Assembly (NCBI GenBank): GCA_944380415.1
Contig: CALWHN010000008.1
Span: 1 to 38,060, forward strand
DNA from: an uncultured Clostridia bacterium
GTDB lineage: Bacteria > Bacillota > Clostridia > Christensenellales > UBA1242
DNA: 38,060 nt
Reading direction: 5' to 3'
The notes beneath the pieces were generated by a model that was given only the letters and a program-made list of their open reading frames with translations, ran no database searches and was not told the DNA's origin. A program made the position numbers and the translations under genes. Below are positions 1-9,811 of the stretch, piece after piece. The number at the start of each line of letters is the position of its first letter. Position 1 is the first letter of the stretch.

Positions 1-99
1 TATTTTTTATAATAATTTTATATTAGTTAGCAACAATAATAGTAATTTCTTTTGTAAATTCGACAAAGTGTGATATTCTTGAATTTGTTGTGATAAAGT

Positions 100-1689
100 A
101 TGGAAAATCAAACATGTTACGAAATGCTAATTAATAACTGCGACCTGAAAAAAGGTTCAATTTTATTCAATGGGCATAAAATTACATTACATAAATTTAT
201 TAAGGATATTAACGAATTTTCTCTTTCGTTAATTGAGTTGGGTTTTAAAAAAGGAGATGTTTTAACAATTTATCTCCCAACCTGCCCCCAGGCCATTGTT
301 GCTTTTTACGCTTGTTCAAAGATTGGCGCAATTGCAAACATTGTCCACCCGCTTATGCCAATAGACAATTTAAAAGAAAATTTAAAACAGACAAAGTCCA
401 AAGCTTTGATGTTTTATGATCTGTTGATTAAAGATCAAAAACAACTTGCGAATTTGAACCAAATTTTAATAAACTGTTCAATTTCAAACTATGTTGTTTT
501 TAGAAAGGGAATCTATTCACTTTATGTAAAAATTAAAACTAAGGCTTGCACCAAAGCCCTCAAATATTCAAAGCTTATAAACCACAAAACAACTCAGTCT
601 CCATTAAATTTCTTAAGAGTTGGTGGAAAAGGAAGCGACGTTGTTTGCACTATGCACAGCGGCGGAACTAGCGGCGAACCAAAGATTGTTAAGTTATCAA
701 ATAATGCACTAAACAATTTAAGTGTTTCACTTGAAAAAATGTATACAAGAAAAGAGAGAGGAACAGAGTTTGGCCTTGTTGCACTGCCAATGTTCCATGC
801 GTATGGTCTTGGAGTTGCCGTTCACACTTGTTTAACCAACAAATACAGCTTGATTCTTGCTCCCAAATTCTTACCAAAGCAGATAAATAATTATATCAGA
901 CACCACAACGTAACATTCATGGCTGGTGTTCCTATAATGTTTAAGAAAATGATTGAACATAAAAATTTCTATGGAAAGCATCTTTCAAAATTGCAGGATT
1001 TATGGTGTGGCGGCGATGTTCTTAACGAATCTTTTGTTGAACACTTTGACACGATTATGGAAAGATTTAAAGCTCCTGCAAGATTGATGAGAGGCTATGG
1101 ATTAACAGAAGTTTGCAGCGTTTGCGCCGTTAATACTTTTGAAAACTATAAAAAATACAGCTGCGGGAAACCAATTCCAAACACAACAATTCAAATTTGG
1201 GATGAAAAGGATAAACCATTAAAACCAAATACAATTGGCGAAGTTGTTGTAAACTCTCCTTCTGTTATGGAGGGTTACCTGGATGACTTAGGCTATGTTG
1301 TTAAAGACGACAAAATCTGGGTTAAAACTGGCGACCTTGGATATATGGATAAAGAAGGCTTTTTATTTATATTGGACAGAAAAAAGAGGTCAATCAAAAT
1401 TAACGCAATAAACATTTTTCCATCTGAAATAGAAAACCTAGTTAAAACCCACCCAGATGTTGACGAAGCTTGTGCAGTTCCATATCACTATAACGAAAAA
1501 ACATATATAAAACTTTATGTATCTTTAAAAATTAAAGAGTTTAATAAAGAAAAAATAAAGCGAGAACTCTTTGACTTATGTTTTAAAAACTTAATTAAAT
1601 ATTCTTGGCCAAGGCTAATTGAAATTATTGATGAAATGCCAAGAACTAGCTTTGGAAAGGTTGATTATAAAAAATTTGAAATACTTTAA
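100..1689 (+). CDS. AMP-dependent acyl-CoA synthetase/ligase (ANL superfamily)
   Basis: 529 residues, full length for an adenylate-forming (ANL) enzyme, which activates a carboxylic acid with ATP and usually transfers it to CoA. Seen: the phosphate-binding loop HSGGTSGEPKIVK (residues 186-198), YGLTE (333-337), TGDLGYMD (410-417) and the C-terminal catalytic lysine in SFGKVDYK (K520). The substrate cannot be read from sequence; the architecture fits a medium- or long-chain fatty or aromatic acid. No clear Shine-Dalgarno precedes the ATG, and no better start is visible. The stop is followed at once by an SD and the next gene, so it probably heads a three-gene operon with two membrane acyltransferase-like genes. 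Supplying acyl-CoA to them is an inference. Family call is confident, substrate unknown. Confidence 0.88.
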   Translation: MENQTCYEMLINNCDLKKGSILFNGHKITLHKFIKDINEFSLSLIELGFKKGDVLTIYLPTCPQAIVAFYACSKIGAIANIVHPLMPIDNLKENLKQTKSKALMFYDLLIKDQKQLANLNQILINCSISNYVVFRKGIYSLYVKIKTKACTKALKYSKLINHKTTQSPLNFLRVGGKGSDVVCTMHSGGTSGEPKIVKLSNNALNNLSVSLEKMYTRKERGTEFGLVALPMFHAYGLGVAVHTCLTNKYSLILAPKFLPKQINNYIRHHNVTFMAGVPIMFKKMIEHKNFYGKHLSKLQDLWCGGDVLNESFVEHFDTIMERFKAPARLMRGYGLTEVCSVCAVNTFENYKKYSCGKPIPNTTIQIWDEKDKPLKPNTIGEVVVNSPSVMEGYLDDLGYVVKDDKIWVKTGDLGYMDKEGFLFILDRKKRSIKINAINIFPSEIENLVKTHPDVDEACAVPYHYNEKTYIKLYVSLKIKEFNKEKIKRELFDLCFKNLIKYSWPRLIEIIDEMPRTSFGKVDYKKFEIL

Positions 1690-1699
1690 GGAGAAAGTT

Positions 1700-2980
1700 A
1701 TGGAAGCTAACACAAAGGAAATAAGCGAAAATAAATTGCAAGCCTCTTCTAACAAAAGTGAAGAGGTTGTTAAAGAAGAAAAAAGAATTAAAAGCATTGA
1801 CAGATTTAGAGGCTTTTGCGTTTTTGCAATGTTAATTTTTCAATTTTTGAAAAACTTTGAAAGTTTGGGCTTTTTATCGCGCCTTGCAGACCACTCTCTT
1901 GAAAACGGAATTGTGATTTTGCCTGGAATGACGCTTGCAGACATAATTGCCCCGGCCTTCATTTTCGCAATTGGTCTAACCTTTGCGCTTTCCTTCAACA
2001 AGTGGCAAAGGCTTTATGGAACTAAACATGCAATAATTCACTATCTTGAAAGGGCTTTGGCAATAATTGGCGTTGGAACATTTCTGGATTTATGTAATAA
2101 ATTTTTGGATATGTTCGGCGGAGATTATACTTTTAACGCTTTTGATTGGGTTGTAACTGCATTTTCGATTATTGCAATTCTTGGATTGATTTTAAGACTT
2201 CTTGCTTTAATTCCTTCCTGGAAGAGAAAGCTTTCAGTTGTTAGCGAACAAATTTTCTACGTTGCCCTTTCCTGCCTTGGAATTATGAATATAATAATTA
2301 CTTCAATTGATTATGCAAGCATTGTTAGCGGACAAGGAACAATTTATAGTTATTGGGTTACTCTTCAAGGAATTGGATTTGCAATTTTAATTGCCCTTCC
2401 CTTTGTTAAGGCAAAAGCGTGGGTTAAATTTTTGGGCGCTTTAGTTATTGCAATTTTGTTTACTGTTTATCATCAGCTTGGAAATAACAGAGAACTTCTT
2501 GATGTAATAGTCCACGGCGGAGTTGTTGGCGGCTTTGGTTGGGGCGCGATGTTGATTTTCGACATGTTTATTGCAGACCTTTATTTCAAGAAAAAATATA
2601 ACGCCCTAATTGTTTCTGCTCTATTCTGTGCAATTGGTGTTTTCCTAACACAGTGGCTTGGAACAATCAACATGGGAAGCTGTTCTCCAACATTTATTTT
2701 AGTTGGAGTTGGGCTAAGCGGTTTGATTTTTGTTGTTTTCGACTTGTTGGACAAATTTCATAGATCAAAATTTGATCCTCTTGTTTGGTGGGGCAAAAAC
2801 CCAATAATAATGTTTTTGGTTGAATTTTTCGTGATAGGCGTTTACACTTCTTTAATGCCGGAATCTGCACTTGGCGGCGCACCTGTTTGGCTTGCCATCA
2901 TTCAAGCCATAATAGCAATTGTTGGATTGACGGCCTTTGCATTCCTACTTGCGAAAAAGAAAAAATCAATAAGTTTATAA
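1700..2980 (+). CDS. HGSNAT/DUF5009-like multi-pass membrane acyltransferase, copy 1
   Basis: 426 residues. The start is the ATG at 1700, preceded by AAGGAGAAAG; longer upstream frames overlap the synthetase and lack an SD. An acidic/lysine-rich cytoplasmic N-terminus of about 30 residues leads into RIKSIDRFRGFCVF, the signature at the first membrane helix of the heparan-alpha-glucosaminide N-acetyltransferase-like (DUF1624/DUF5009) family. About ten hydrophobic segments follow. Family members move acyl groups from cytosolic acyl-CoA across the membrane to sugars, but the acceptor here is unknown. It is a diverged tandem paralogue of the next gene, which shares the IDRFRG and ILPGxxxAD motifs and the overall helix pattern. 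Family membership is from motif memory; activity is inferred. Confidence 0.72.
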   Translation: MEANTKEISENKLQASSNKSEEVVKEEKRIKSIDRFRGFCVFAMLIFQFLKNFESLGFLSRLADHSLENGIVILPGMTLADIIAPAFIFAIGLTFALSFNKWQRLYGTKHAIIHYLERALAIIGVGTFLDLCNKFLDMFGGDYTFNAFDWVVTAFSIIAILGLILRLLALIPSWKRKLSVVSEQIFYVALSCLGIMNIIITSIDYASIVSGQGTIYSYWVTLQGIGFAILIALPFVKAKAWVKFLGALVIAILFTVYHQLGNNRELLDVIVHGGVVGGFGWGAMLIFDMFIADLYFKKKYNALIVSALFCAIGVFLTQWLGTINMGSCSPTFILVGVGLSGLIFVVFDLLDKFHRSKFDPLVWWGKNPIIMFLVEFFVIGVYTSLMPESALGGAPVWLAIIQAIIAIVGLTAFAFLLAKKKKSISL

Positions 2981-2994
2981 AAGGAGGAAAAAAC

Positions 2995-4332
2995 TTGGAA
3001 GAAAAAATAAATGAAAAAACAGAAGTTGCCGAAAATTCTGCTTTGCAAAATGAAGACAAGCAAGAAGTTTCTGCTAAGCAAGTGATTGCGGATAAAAATG
3101 CGGGAGTTGTTGTTAAGAAGGAACGAATCCTTTCAATCGATAGATTCAGAGGACTTTGCATGTTCCTTATGGCCTGCTCTTTTATCTTTCCGCTCTTTTC
3201 ATGTTTCGACTTCTTAGCGCCAGTTGTTGAACATGGAGATAAAGGATTTCAAATTTTGCCTGGAATTTCTTTTGCCGATTTGTTCGCTGCAATGTTCATC
3301 TTTGTCATTGGCCTTACAATTTGCAAAAGCTTTAAAGCAAGAGAAGAAAAATTTGGAACAGCAAGAGCATATTTCCAACTTGCGCTAAGGTTTTTATGCC
3401 TAATTGGAATTGGAATTTTGTTCAACGGCTTTGAAAACGGCTGGGTTGACATTTTCCTTGGAGATAAAACATTTTCAGAACTTTCAATTCAAATTCAAAT
3501 TTATTCAGTAATGTTTTGGATTGCAATTGCTCTTCTAATCGTTTACATCGTTTCTAAATTTGTTAAAAACGAAAAGTTTAAAATAGTTGCAGAATGCTTG
3601 TTCAAATATACACTTGCAATTGCAGGCATTTTAGCTTTATTCTTCATTTTAGTTGCAACAGCAGAAAAGATTACCCTTCCAGAAACAGGCGAAAGATATG
3701 GCGGCTGGGAATGGGACACGCTTCAAAACATTGGTCTTGCAGGTCTTCTTGCCCTTCCATTTGTTAAGTTTAAGAAAGGTGGAAAGTTTGCAATTGTTGT
3801 AATCACCTTCACTGTTCTAACAATCCTAATGCAAAACGGCCTTTTCCCACTTGCTAACTCAATTTTGGAAGGCGGAATAATTGGTGGATTCAGCTGGGCT
3901 TGCATACTTCTTATGGGCTCAATCTTCTTTGAGCTTAAAGATGACAACAAAAAATATTGGACGCTAACCTCTTTGATTTTGCTTGTTTCAGTTATTTTAA
4001 TTGTTGCGTTTGATTTTATCGCAGCTAAAAGAGGTTGCACGCCTGTTTATGCAATGTTCTGTATTGCAATTGCAGCAATGATTTGGGGAGGATTGAACTG
4101 CATTAACAATTGGAAACCTAAGTTCGATTTCTTTGAAATTTGGGGAAGCAACGCAATTCTAACCTATATAACAACAATATTTGTTGTTGGAATGTTGTTT
4201 GGCGGCCTATTGGGAGACCAATTAACAACACTTAGCATTTGGGCGGCAATTCCAATTGTTCTTGTTTTGCTTGCTGGGCTAACAATTATGAACTGGTTGC
4301 TCAGAAGAAAAAATAAATACATCAAAATTTAG
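2995..4332 (+). CDS. HGSNAT/DUF5009-like multi-pass membrane acyltransferase, copy 2
   Basis: 445 residues from a TTG start at 2995, chosen because a near-perfect AAGGAGGA SD lies just upstream and the preceding gene stops at 2980. The ATG frame from 2887 would overlap the previous gene by about 90 bases. A charged 45-residue N-terminus is followed by RILSIDRFRGLCMFLM and about ten hydrophobic helices. Like copy 1 it has an ILPGISFADLFAAMFIF segment in an early helix. The two copies differ enough to suggest an old duplication and different acceptors or a heteromer (inference). A terminator hairpin lies 29 bases downstream, ending the three-gene unit. Confidence 0.72.
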   Translation: MEEKINEKTEVAENSALQNEDKQEVSAKQVIADKNAGVVVKKERILSIDRFRGLCMFLMACSFIFPLFSCFDFLAPVVEHGDKGFQILPGISFADLFAAMFIFVIGLTICKSFKAREEKFGTARAYFQLALRFLCLIGIGILFNGFENGWVDIFLGDKTFSELSIQIQIYSVMFWIAIALLIVYIVSKFVKNEKFKIVAECLFKYTLAIAGILALFFILVATAEKITLPETGERYGGWEWDTLQNIGLAGLLALPFVKFKKGGKFAIVVITFTVLTILMQNGLFPLANSILEGGIIGGFSWACILLMGSIFFELKDDNKKYWTLTSLILLVSVILIVAFDFIAAKRGCTPVYAMFCIAIAAMIWGGLNCINNWKPKFDFFEIWGSNAILTYITTIFVVGMLFGGLLGDQLTTLSIWAAIPIVLVLLAGLTIMNWLLRRKNKYIKI

Positions 4333-4360
4333 AGTGGTTTATCTGATCTTAAACTATCAA

Positions 4361-4393
4361 AAAAAAGAATCTGCGTTAACAGGTTCTTTTTTT
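4361..4393. terminator. Bidirectional intrinsic terminator between convergent genes
   Basis: AAAGAATCTG-cgttaa-CAGGTTCTTT hairpin with one G:T pair. A-runs on the left and T-runs on the right let it work in both directions. It serves the acyltransferase operon (plus) and the LRR gene (minus). Confidence 0.8.
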
Positions 4394-4413
4394 AGCTAAT
4401 ATCACAGCCTAAT

Positions 4414-4548
4414 TTAAATTTCAAGTTCTGATTGTTGATTTAAAACTTTCTTTACTGCAGAGACTCCAGAAGAGATAGCCGCCTGAGCAAGCGGAATTAA
4501 AAGTTCCCCGGCCTTTATGTCGGTGTACCTTCCTTCTGGCGCCCCGCC
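4414..4548 (-). pseudogene. In-frame continuation of the LRR gene after its TAA stop (44 codons)
   Basis: Directly after the LRR gene's TAA (4549-4551) the same minus-strand frame stays open for 44 codons, then ends at TAA (4414-4416). The peptide begins GGAPEGRYTDIKAGELL and ends in a Val/Lys/Gln-rich tail. It reads like real protein: balanced composition, an amphipathic AQAAISSGVSAVKKVL helix, and no start codon or SD of its own. It is best explained as the original C-terminus of the LRR protein cut off by a nonsense change, or as a product of readthrough. A remnant of an unrelated gene that happens to be in frame is the alternative. Confidence 0.6.
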
Positions 4549-6582
4549 TTAGAGGTTATTTTTTATTTTACTAAACTCACCTTCTGAGATTGTCTCTAAA
4601 AGGTCGTTATAGCCTTTTCCCATTGTAACGAGTGAAACCTTGTGGCCGGCTTTGGTCATTGATTCAGAAATGGATTTTGCTGCTCTTGTCAAACAGTCCT
4701 TAAATTCTTTTCCGTTTTTCTTGACAAAACCCTTTGCAGAATTTGGAATTTCAATGTTATCGAAACAGAGTTTTCCCATACTCTTGTTATACCAAACCCA
4801 TGCCTGGCCAATTATTCTATTCTCATATTTAAACACAACAAATCCGCCGTTTGGGTCGCTTATTCCATGTTCAACGCAGCTTTCGCCTGCGTCATCAATT
4901 CTTTGGCAGCAGTTTGTAATGTTACCCAAAACTGCCCCAAGAGGATTGTCTTTTTTCAAAAGCTCAAACTTAATTTTTCCTTCTGAATTGTCTGGGAAAG
5001 CCGAAAGGTTGCTTCCTTTTTGTATTCCTTCTTCAAACCACTTTTGAAGAGTTTCAAACTGCTCTTGGCTATAGCCATATCTTCCAACAACTTCAGCTAA
5101 GTTCCCATATCTAACATTGTCATATTTGGTGTTTTGCAAAAAAGAGATAACATCTTTTTCTGTTAACCTATCTCTATCCGTGTTGGTTCTAATTTCTGCG
5201 TTTGGAAAGCTTTTTAAAATTTCATTAAACTTGTTATATGCTTCAGAAAAATAATTTACTGTAACATTCTCATTTTCATAATCGTAGATATCTTGGATTA
5301 AAAAATTTTCATGAAAATTTTCAATTAAAAATTCTGCAAATTTTGGGTTAAAACCATTCTGCTTTGTGTTTAGCCCTGAAAAGCTTTCATGTAGTTCGTT
5401 TTCTGAATAATTTGGAATAATTTTTTCTCTGATAAATTTTTCTGCCGCCAACCTTTCCTTAGAACTTTTTGAAAACAGGCCGGAAATATAGCATAGCTTA
5501 AAAAAGTCCTCTCGTGGCTCATTTTCCAATGAATTCAACGATAATTTATCCTTTCCATTTCTCTTAGCAAATTCTTCCAAAAGAGAATTATATGTCTTTG
5601 AATTCGCGAAAAACAAGGTAACATCATCGCTTTTTAAGTTTTCAACAACCGATTGATGTGGAATAAATGGAAGGTTTATGTTTCTTCTCTGTGCATCTTT
5701 AACAAAAGTTAATGTTGAACCAAAATCTAGCATATATGGGTGGCTATTGAATTTAAGGAGTTTGCCCTTATATTCAACAACCCAATGACCAAACCCATTG
5801 TCTTCTTTAAAGGTTAAATCGCCATATTCAATTCTTTTTAATGAAGAGATGTTAAAAGCTCTCTTTCCAATTGAAGTTACGCTGTCTGGGATTACTATTG
5901 AAGTTAAATGTGTGCCAGAAAACGCATCTTCGCCAATTGACGTTACACTATCTGGGATTTCTACTATGGTTAGGCTGGTACAATGACAGAAAGCAAAGCT
6001 GCCAATTGACGTTACACTATCTGGGATTTCTACTGTGGTTAAACTGCCGCAATAAGAGAAAGCATAATCACCAATTGACGTTACACTATCTGGGATTACT
6101 ATTGAAGTTAAATGTGTGTCAGAAAACGCATAATCACCAATTGACGTTACACTATCTGGGATTTCTGCTGTGGTTAAACTGCTGCAATAAGAGAAAGCAT
6201 AATCACCAATTGACGTTACACTATCTGGGATTTCTACTTTTGTTAAACTGCTGCAACCCCTGAAAGCAGAGATGCCAATTGACGTTACACTATCTGGGAT
6301 TTCTACTTCGGTTAAAGCGATACAGCCGCTGAAAGCAGAGCTGCCAATTGACGTTACACTATCTGGGATTTCTACTTTTGTTAGGCGGATACAATCACAG
6401 AAAGCAGAACGTCCAATTGAGGTTACACTATCTGGGATTTCTACTGTGGTTAAACTTCTGCAATTCCTGAAAGCAGAGCTGCCAATTGACGTTACACCTT
6501 GCCAAAACTTGTGAGGGTCTTTCTCCAACAATTCAATATCTTCATTATTTACCGAATCTAAAACACCGTATCTTTTTTTCAT
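4549..6582 (-). CDS. Cytoplasmic BspA-type leucine-rich-repeat protein with unknown C-terminal domain
   Basis: 677 residues. Residues 1-29 are polar with no signal peptide. Residues 30-255 are ten LRR_5 (BspA/Treponema-type) repeats, eight-residue core VTSIGxxAF plus LTxVEIPDS, mostly 23 residues long with two of 22. Residues 256-677 form a non-repetitive region rich in charged residues, ending in a conserved-looking module with [43 protein letters not shown] and [12 protein letters not shown] have seen this last module type in uncharacterised Firmicute and phage proteins but cannot name it; the paired cysteines plus His/Asp could be catalytic or metal-binding. BspA proteins are normally secreted, so the missing export signal is unusual. 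The frame continues past the stop for 44 codons. It is a single gene with its own strong promoter and a weak SD (AGAAGA). Confidence 0.8.
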   Translation of the reverse strand: MKKRYGVLDSVNNEDIELLEKDPHKFWQGVTSIGSSAFRNCRSLTTVEIPDSVTSIGRSAFCDCIRLTKVEIPDSVTSIGSSAFSGCIALTEVEIPDSVTSIGISAFRGCSSLTKVEIPDSVTSIGDYAFSYCSSLTTAEIPDSVTSIGDYAFSDTHLTSIVIPDSVTSIGDYAFSYCGSLTTVEIPDSVTSIGSFAFCHCTSLTIVEIPDSVTSIGEDAFSGTHLTSIVIPDSVTSIGKRAFNISSLKRIEYGDLTFKEDNGFGHWVVEYKGKLLKFNSHPYMLDFGSTLTFVKDAQRRNINLPFIPHQSVVENLKSDDVTLFFANSKTYNSLLEEFAKRNGKDKLSLNSLENEPREDFFKLCYISGLFSKSSKERLAAEKFIREKIIPNYSENELHESFSGLNTKQNGFNPKFAEFLIENFHENFLIQDIYDYENENVTVNYFSEAYNKFNEILKSFPNAEIRTNTDRDRLTEKDVISFLQNTKYDNVRYGNLAEVVGRYGYSQEQFETLQKWFEEGIQKGSNLSAFPDNSEGKIKFELLKKDNPLGAVLGNITNCCQRIDDAGESCVEHGISDPNGGFVVFKYENRIIGQAWVWYNKSMGKLCFDNIEIPNSAKGFVKKNGKEFKDCLTRAAKSISESMTKAGHKVSLVTMGKGYNDLLETISEGEFSKIKNNL
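5820..6495 (-). repeat. Tandem 66/69-bp repeats encoding ten leucine-rich repeats
   Basis: About ten nearly identical units, each carrying the plus-strand core CCAATTGACGTTACACTATC. Eight are 69 bp and two are 66 bp where the CxSLTTVE part is replaced by a shorter THLTSIV part. Near-identity at the DNA level, including silent positions, indicates recent expansion or gene conversion. Confidence 0.9.
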
Positions 6583-6596
6583 ATTCTTCTAAGCCA

Positions 6597-6625
6597 ATTG
6601 TATATCAAAATGAAAGTAATGTCAA
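6597..6625 (-). promoter_or_regulatory. Sigma-A-type promoter of the LRR gene
   Basis: On the minus strand TTGACA (6625-6620), 17-bp spacer, TACAAT (6602-6597). The predicted transcript starts about 8 bases before the ATG at 6582, so the 5' leader is very short. Confidence 0.75.
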
Positions 6626-6712
6626 CATTAAAGTTTTTTCTTTATATATTTTTTTAAATTATAGTTGCAAGCTGAGTTGCATTCTTCGCCAAAATTTGCG
6701 CGAGGTTAAAAA

Positions 6713-8353
6713 CTAAAATAATCCTTCAATAACCTCGTTTTCGTCAATTTTCATTTTACACGCCGCAGGATTTTTCCCAAGCCCTGGCATCAAAAGCATT
6801 TCTCCAAGCAAGACAACCAAAAACCCTGCTCCGCTTCGAATTTCAACATCTCTAACTGTAATCTTAAAGCCGCTCGGCGCGCCAATTAAGTTTTTGTCGT
6901 CCGAAAGGCTATATTGCGTTTTGGCAACACAAACTGGAAGCTTTGAGAAATTGTTTTTTTCAATTAATTTAATTGATTTTTCCGCTTCTTTAGAATATTC
7001 AACTTCCCCGGCTCCATAAACTTTGAGCGCAAGTTTTTCAATTTTTGTTTTAAGAGAATCCTCAAGGTTATAAATCAAATTTAATTTGGAAGGCTTCTCT
7101 GAAAGAGAAACAACTCTTTTTGCAAGGTCAAGCGCACCCTTGCCGCCTTTCTCCCAAACCTTGCACGTTTCAAAACTGACGCCTTTTTCAAGCGCAAAAT
7201 TTTTAACAACCTCGACTTCATTCTCGGAATCATCGCTAAATAAATTTAAACTAACAACAATTGGAACGTTAAAGTTTTTCAATATGTTGATGTGAGAACC
7301 AAGGTTTCCAAGTCCGCTTTTAAGCGCTTTTAGGTTTGGTTTTGAAAGTTCATTTAAGCTTGCTTTGCCATGAAGTTTAAGCGCCCTTAGCGTTGCAACC
7401 AAAACGACACAAGAGGGCGACAAATTCCCCTCTCTGCAAACAATGTCAAAGAACTTTTCAGCGCCAAGATCGCTTCCAAACCCAGCCTCAGTTATTGCAA
7501 ATTCGCTGTTCTTAACGGCAAAGTTTGTTGCAATTAAACTGCTACAGCCATGGGCTATGTTTGCAAAAGGCCCACAGTGGATAACAGCCGGCGCCCCACC
7601 AAGTGTTTGAGCCAAATTTGGTTTTATTGCATCTTTAAGCAAAATTGCCATTGCATCTTGAGCGGAAAGGTCTCTTGCAAAAATTGGCAAATTTTTCTCG
7701 TTAAACCCAACCAGAATGTTCCCAAGACGAAGCTTTAGGTCTTCTAAATCCTTTGCTAAACTGAGAATTGCCATAACTTCGCTTGCAGCAGTTATTGTAA
7801 ACTCTTCTTCTCGCGGTTTTGCACCATTGCTCTTTGAAACGACAACTTCTCTAAGCGCTCTATCGTTTAGGTCTAAACACCTTTTAAATACAACTTTTTT
7901 AAATCCAAGAGAGTTTCCATGAAATATATGGTTGTCAATCAAACTTGAAAGAAGATTGTTCGCGCTTGTAATTGCATGAAAATCCCCAGTAAAATGCAAG
8001 TTTATATCTTCCATTGGAACAACTTGGCTAAAGCCGCCGCCCGTTGCTCCGCCCTTAATTCCAAAGACGGGCCCAAGCGAAGGCTCTCTAAGAGAAAGAC
8101 AAACTTTCTTGTTTAAAATTTTTAAAGCATCTGCCAGGCCAATTGAAACTGTTGTCTTTCCAATTCCGCTTGACGTTGGGTTTATTGCAGTAACTAAAAC
8201 AAGCTTTGCGTTTTGATTTCCTTTTTTAAAGTTTAAAATCTTTGCAAATTTGTTTCCATACAAAAACAAGTCCTTTTTCTTTAACTTTAATTGCTTTGCA
8301 ATTTTTACAATATTTTTTAATTTTGAACTTCTTGAAATTTCAATATCCGTCAT
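6713..8353 (-). CDS. fhs: Formate--tetrahydrofolate ligase
   Basis: 546 residues, close to the usual 556. Makes 10-formyl-THF from formate, THF and ATP in the cytosol, feeding purine synthesis and, in acetogens, the methyl branch of the Wood-Ljungdahl pathway. Seen: the ATP-binding segment NPTSSGIGKTTVSIGLADAL near residue 65 (family norm TPAGEGKTT), EPSLGPVFGIKGGATGGG, VPMEDINLHFTGDFHAI and the C-terminal GFLVVLLGEMLLMPGLG. The start is the ATG at 8353 because AGAGGA precedes it by six bases. A GTG at 8368 is in frame but has no SD. TATAAT lies at 8389-8384 on the minus strand. No folate or acetogenesis gene is adjacent, so its pathway role is open. Confidence 0.97.
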   Translation of the reverse strand: MTDIEISRSSKLKNIVKIAKQLKLKKKDLFLYGNKFAKILNFKKGNQNAKLVLVTAINPTSSGIGKTTVSIGLADALKILNKKVCLSLREPSLGPVFGIKGGATGGGFSQVVPMEDINLHFTGDFHAITSANNLLSSLIDNHIFHGNSLGFKKVVFKRCLDLNDRALREVVVSKSNGAKPREEEFTITAASEVMAILSLAKDLEDLKLRLGNILVGFNEKNLPIFARDLSAQDAMAILLKDAIKPNLAQTLGGAPAVIHCGPFANIAHGCSSLIATNFAVKNSEFAITEAGFGSDLGAEKFFDIVCREGNLSPSCVVLVATLRALKLHGKASLNELSKPNLKALKSGLGNLGSHINILKNFNVPIVVSLNLFSDDSENEVEVVKNFALEKGVSFETCKVWEKGGKGALDLAKRVVSLSEKPSKLNLIYNLEDSLKTKIEKLALKVYGAGEVEYSKEAEKSIKLIEKNNFSKLPVCVAKTQYSLSDDKNLIGAPSGFKITVRDVEIRSGAGFLVVLLGEMLLMPGLGKNPAACKMKIDENEVIEGLF

Positions 8354-8408
8354 ATCTATCCTCTGCACTTCTAATTAAATTTAATTATATTACAAAACTT
8401 TAAATAAA

Positions 8409-8443
8409 AAAAATAAATCACCAAGATTAATTGGTGATTTATT
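8409..8443 (-). terminator. Intrinsic terminator of the collagen-like gene
   Basis: Minus-strand 13-bp perfect stem AATAAATCACCAA / TTGGTGATTTATT with a 6-base loop, followed by a T-rich tract (TTTTTTATTTA). It separates the collagen gene from fhs. Confidence 0.88.
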
Positions 8444-8459
8444 CTCCCATAAGCCTAAA

Positions 8460-9788
<1,329 letters not shown>

Positions 9789-9811
9789 TTATGTTGCATG
9801 CATTTAATTTG

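Noticed and set aside
5798..6514. Plus-strand repetitive frames and a possible CRISPR-like array
   Set aside because: They are the antisense of the LRR units. The repeats are 66/69 bp without unique spacers and encode a known protein repeat.
6583..6712. Terminator after fhs
   Set aside because: Repeated AGTTGCA pieces are direct rather than inverted, and no hairpin with a T run is visible.
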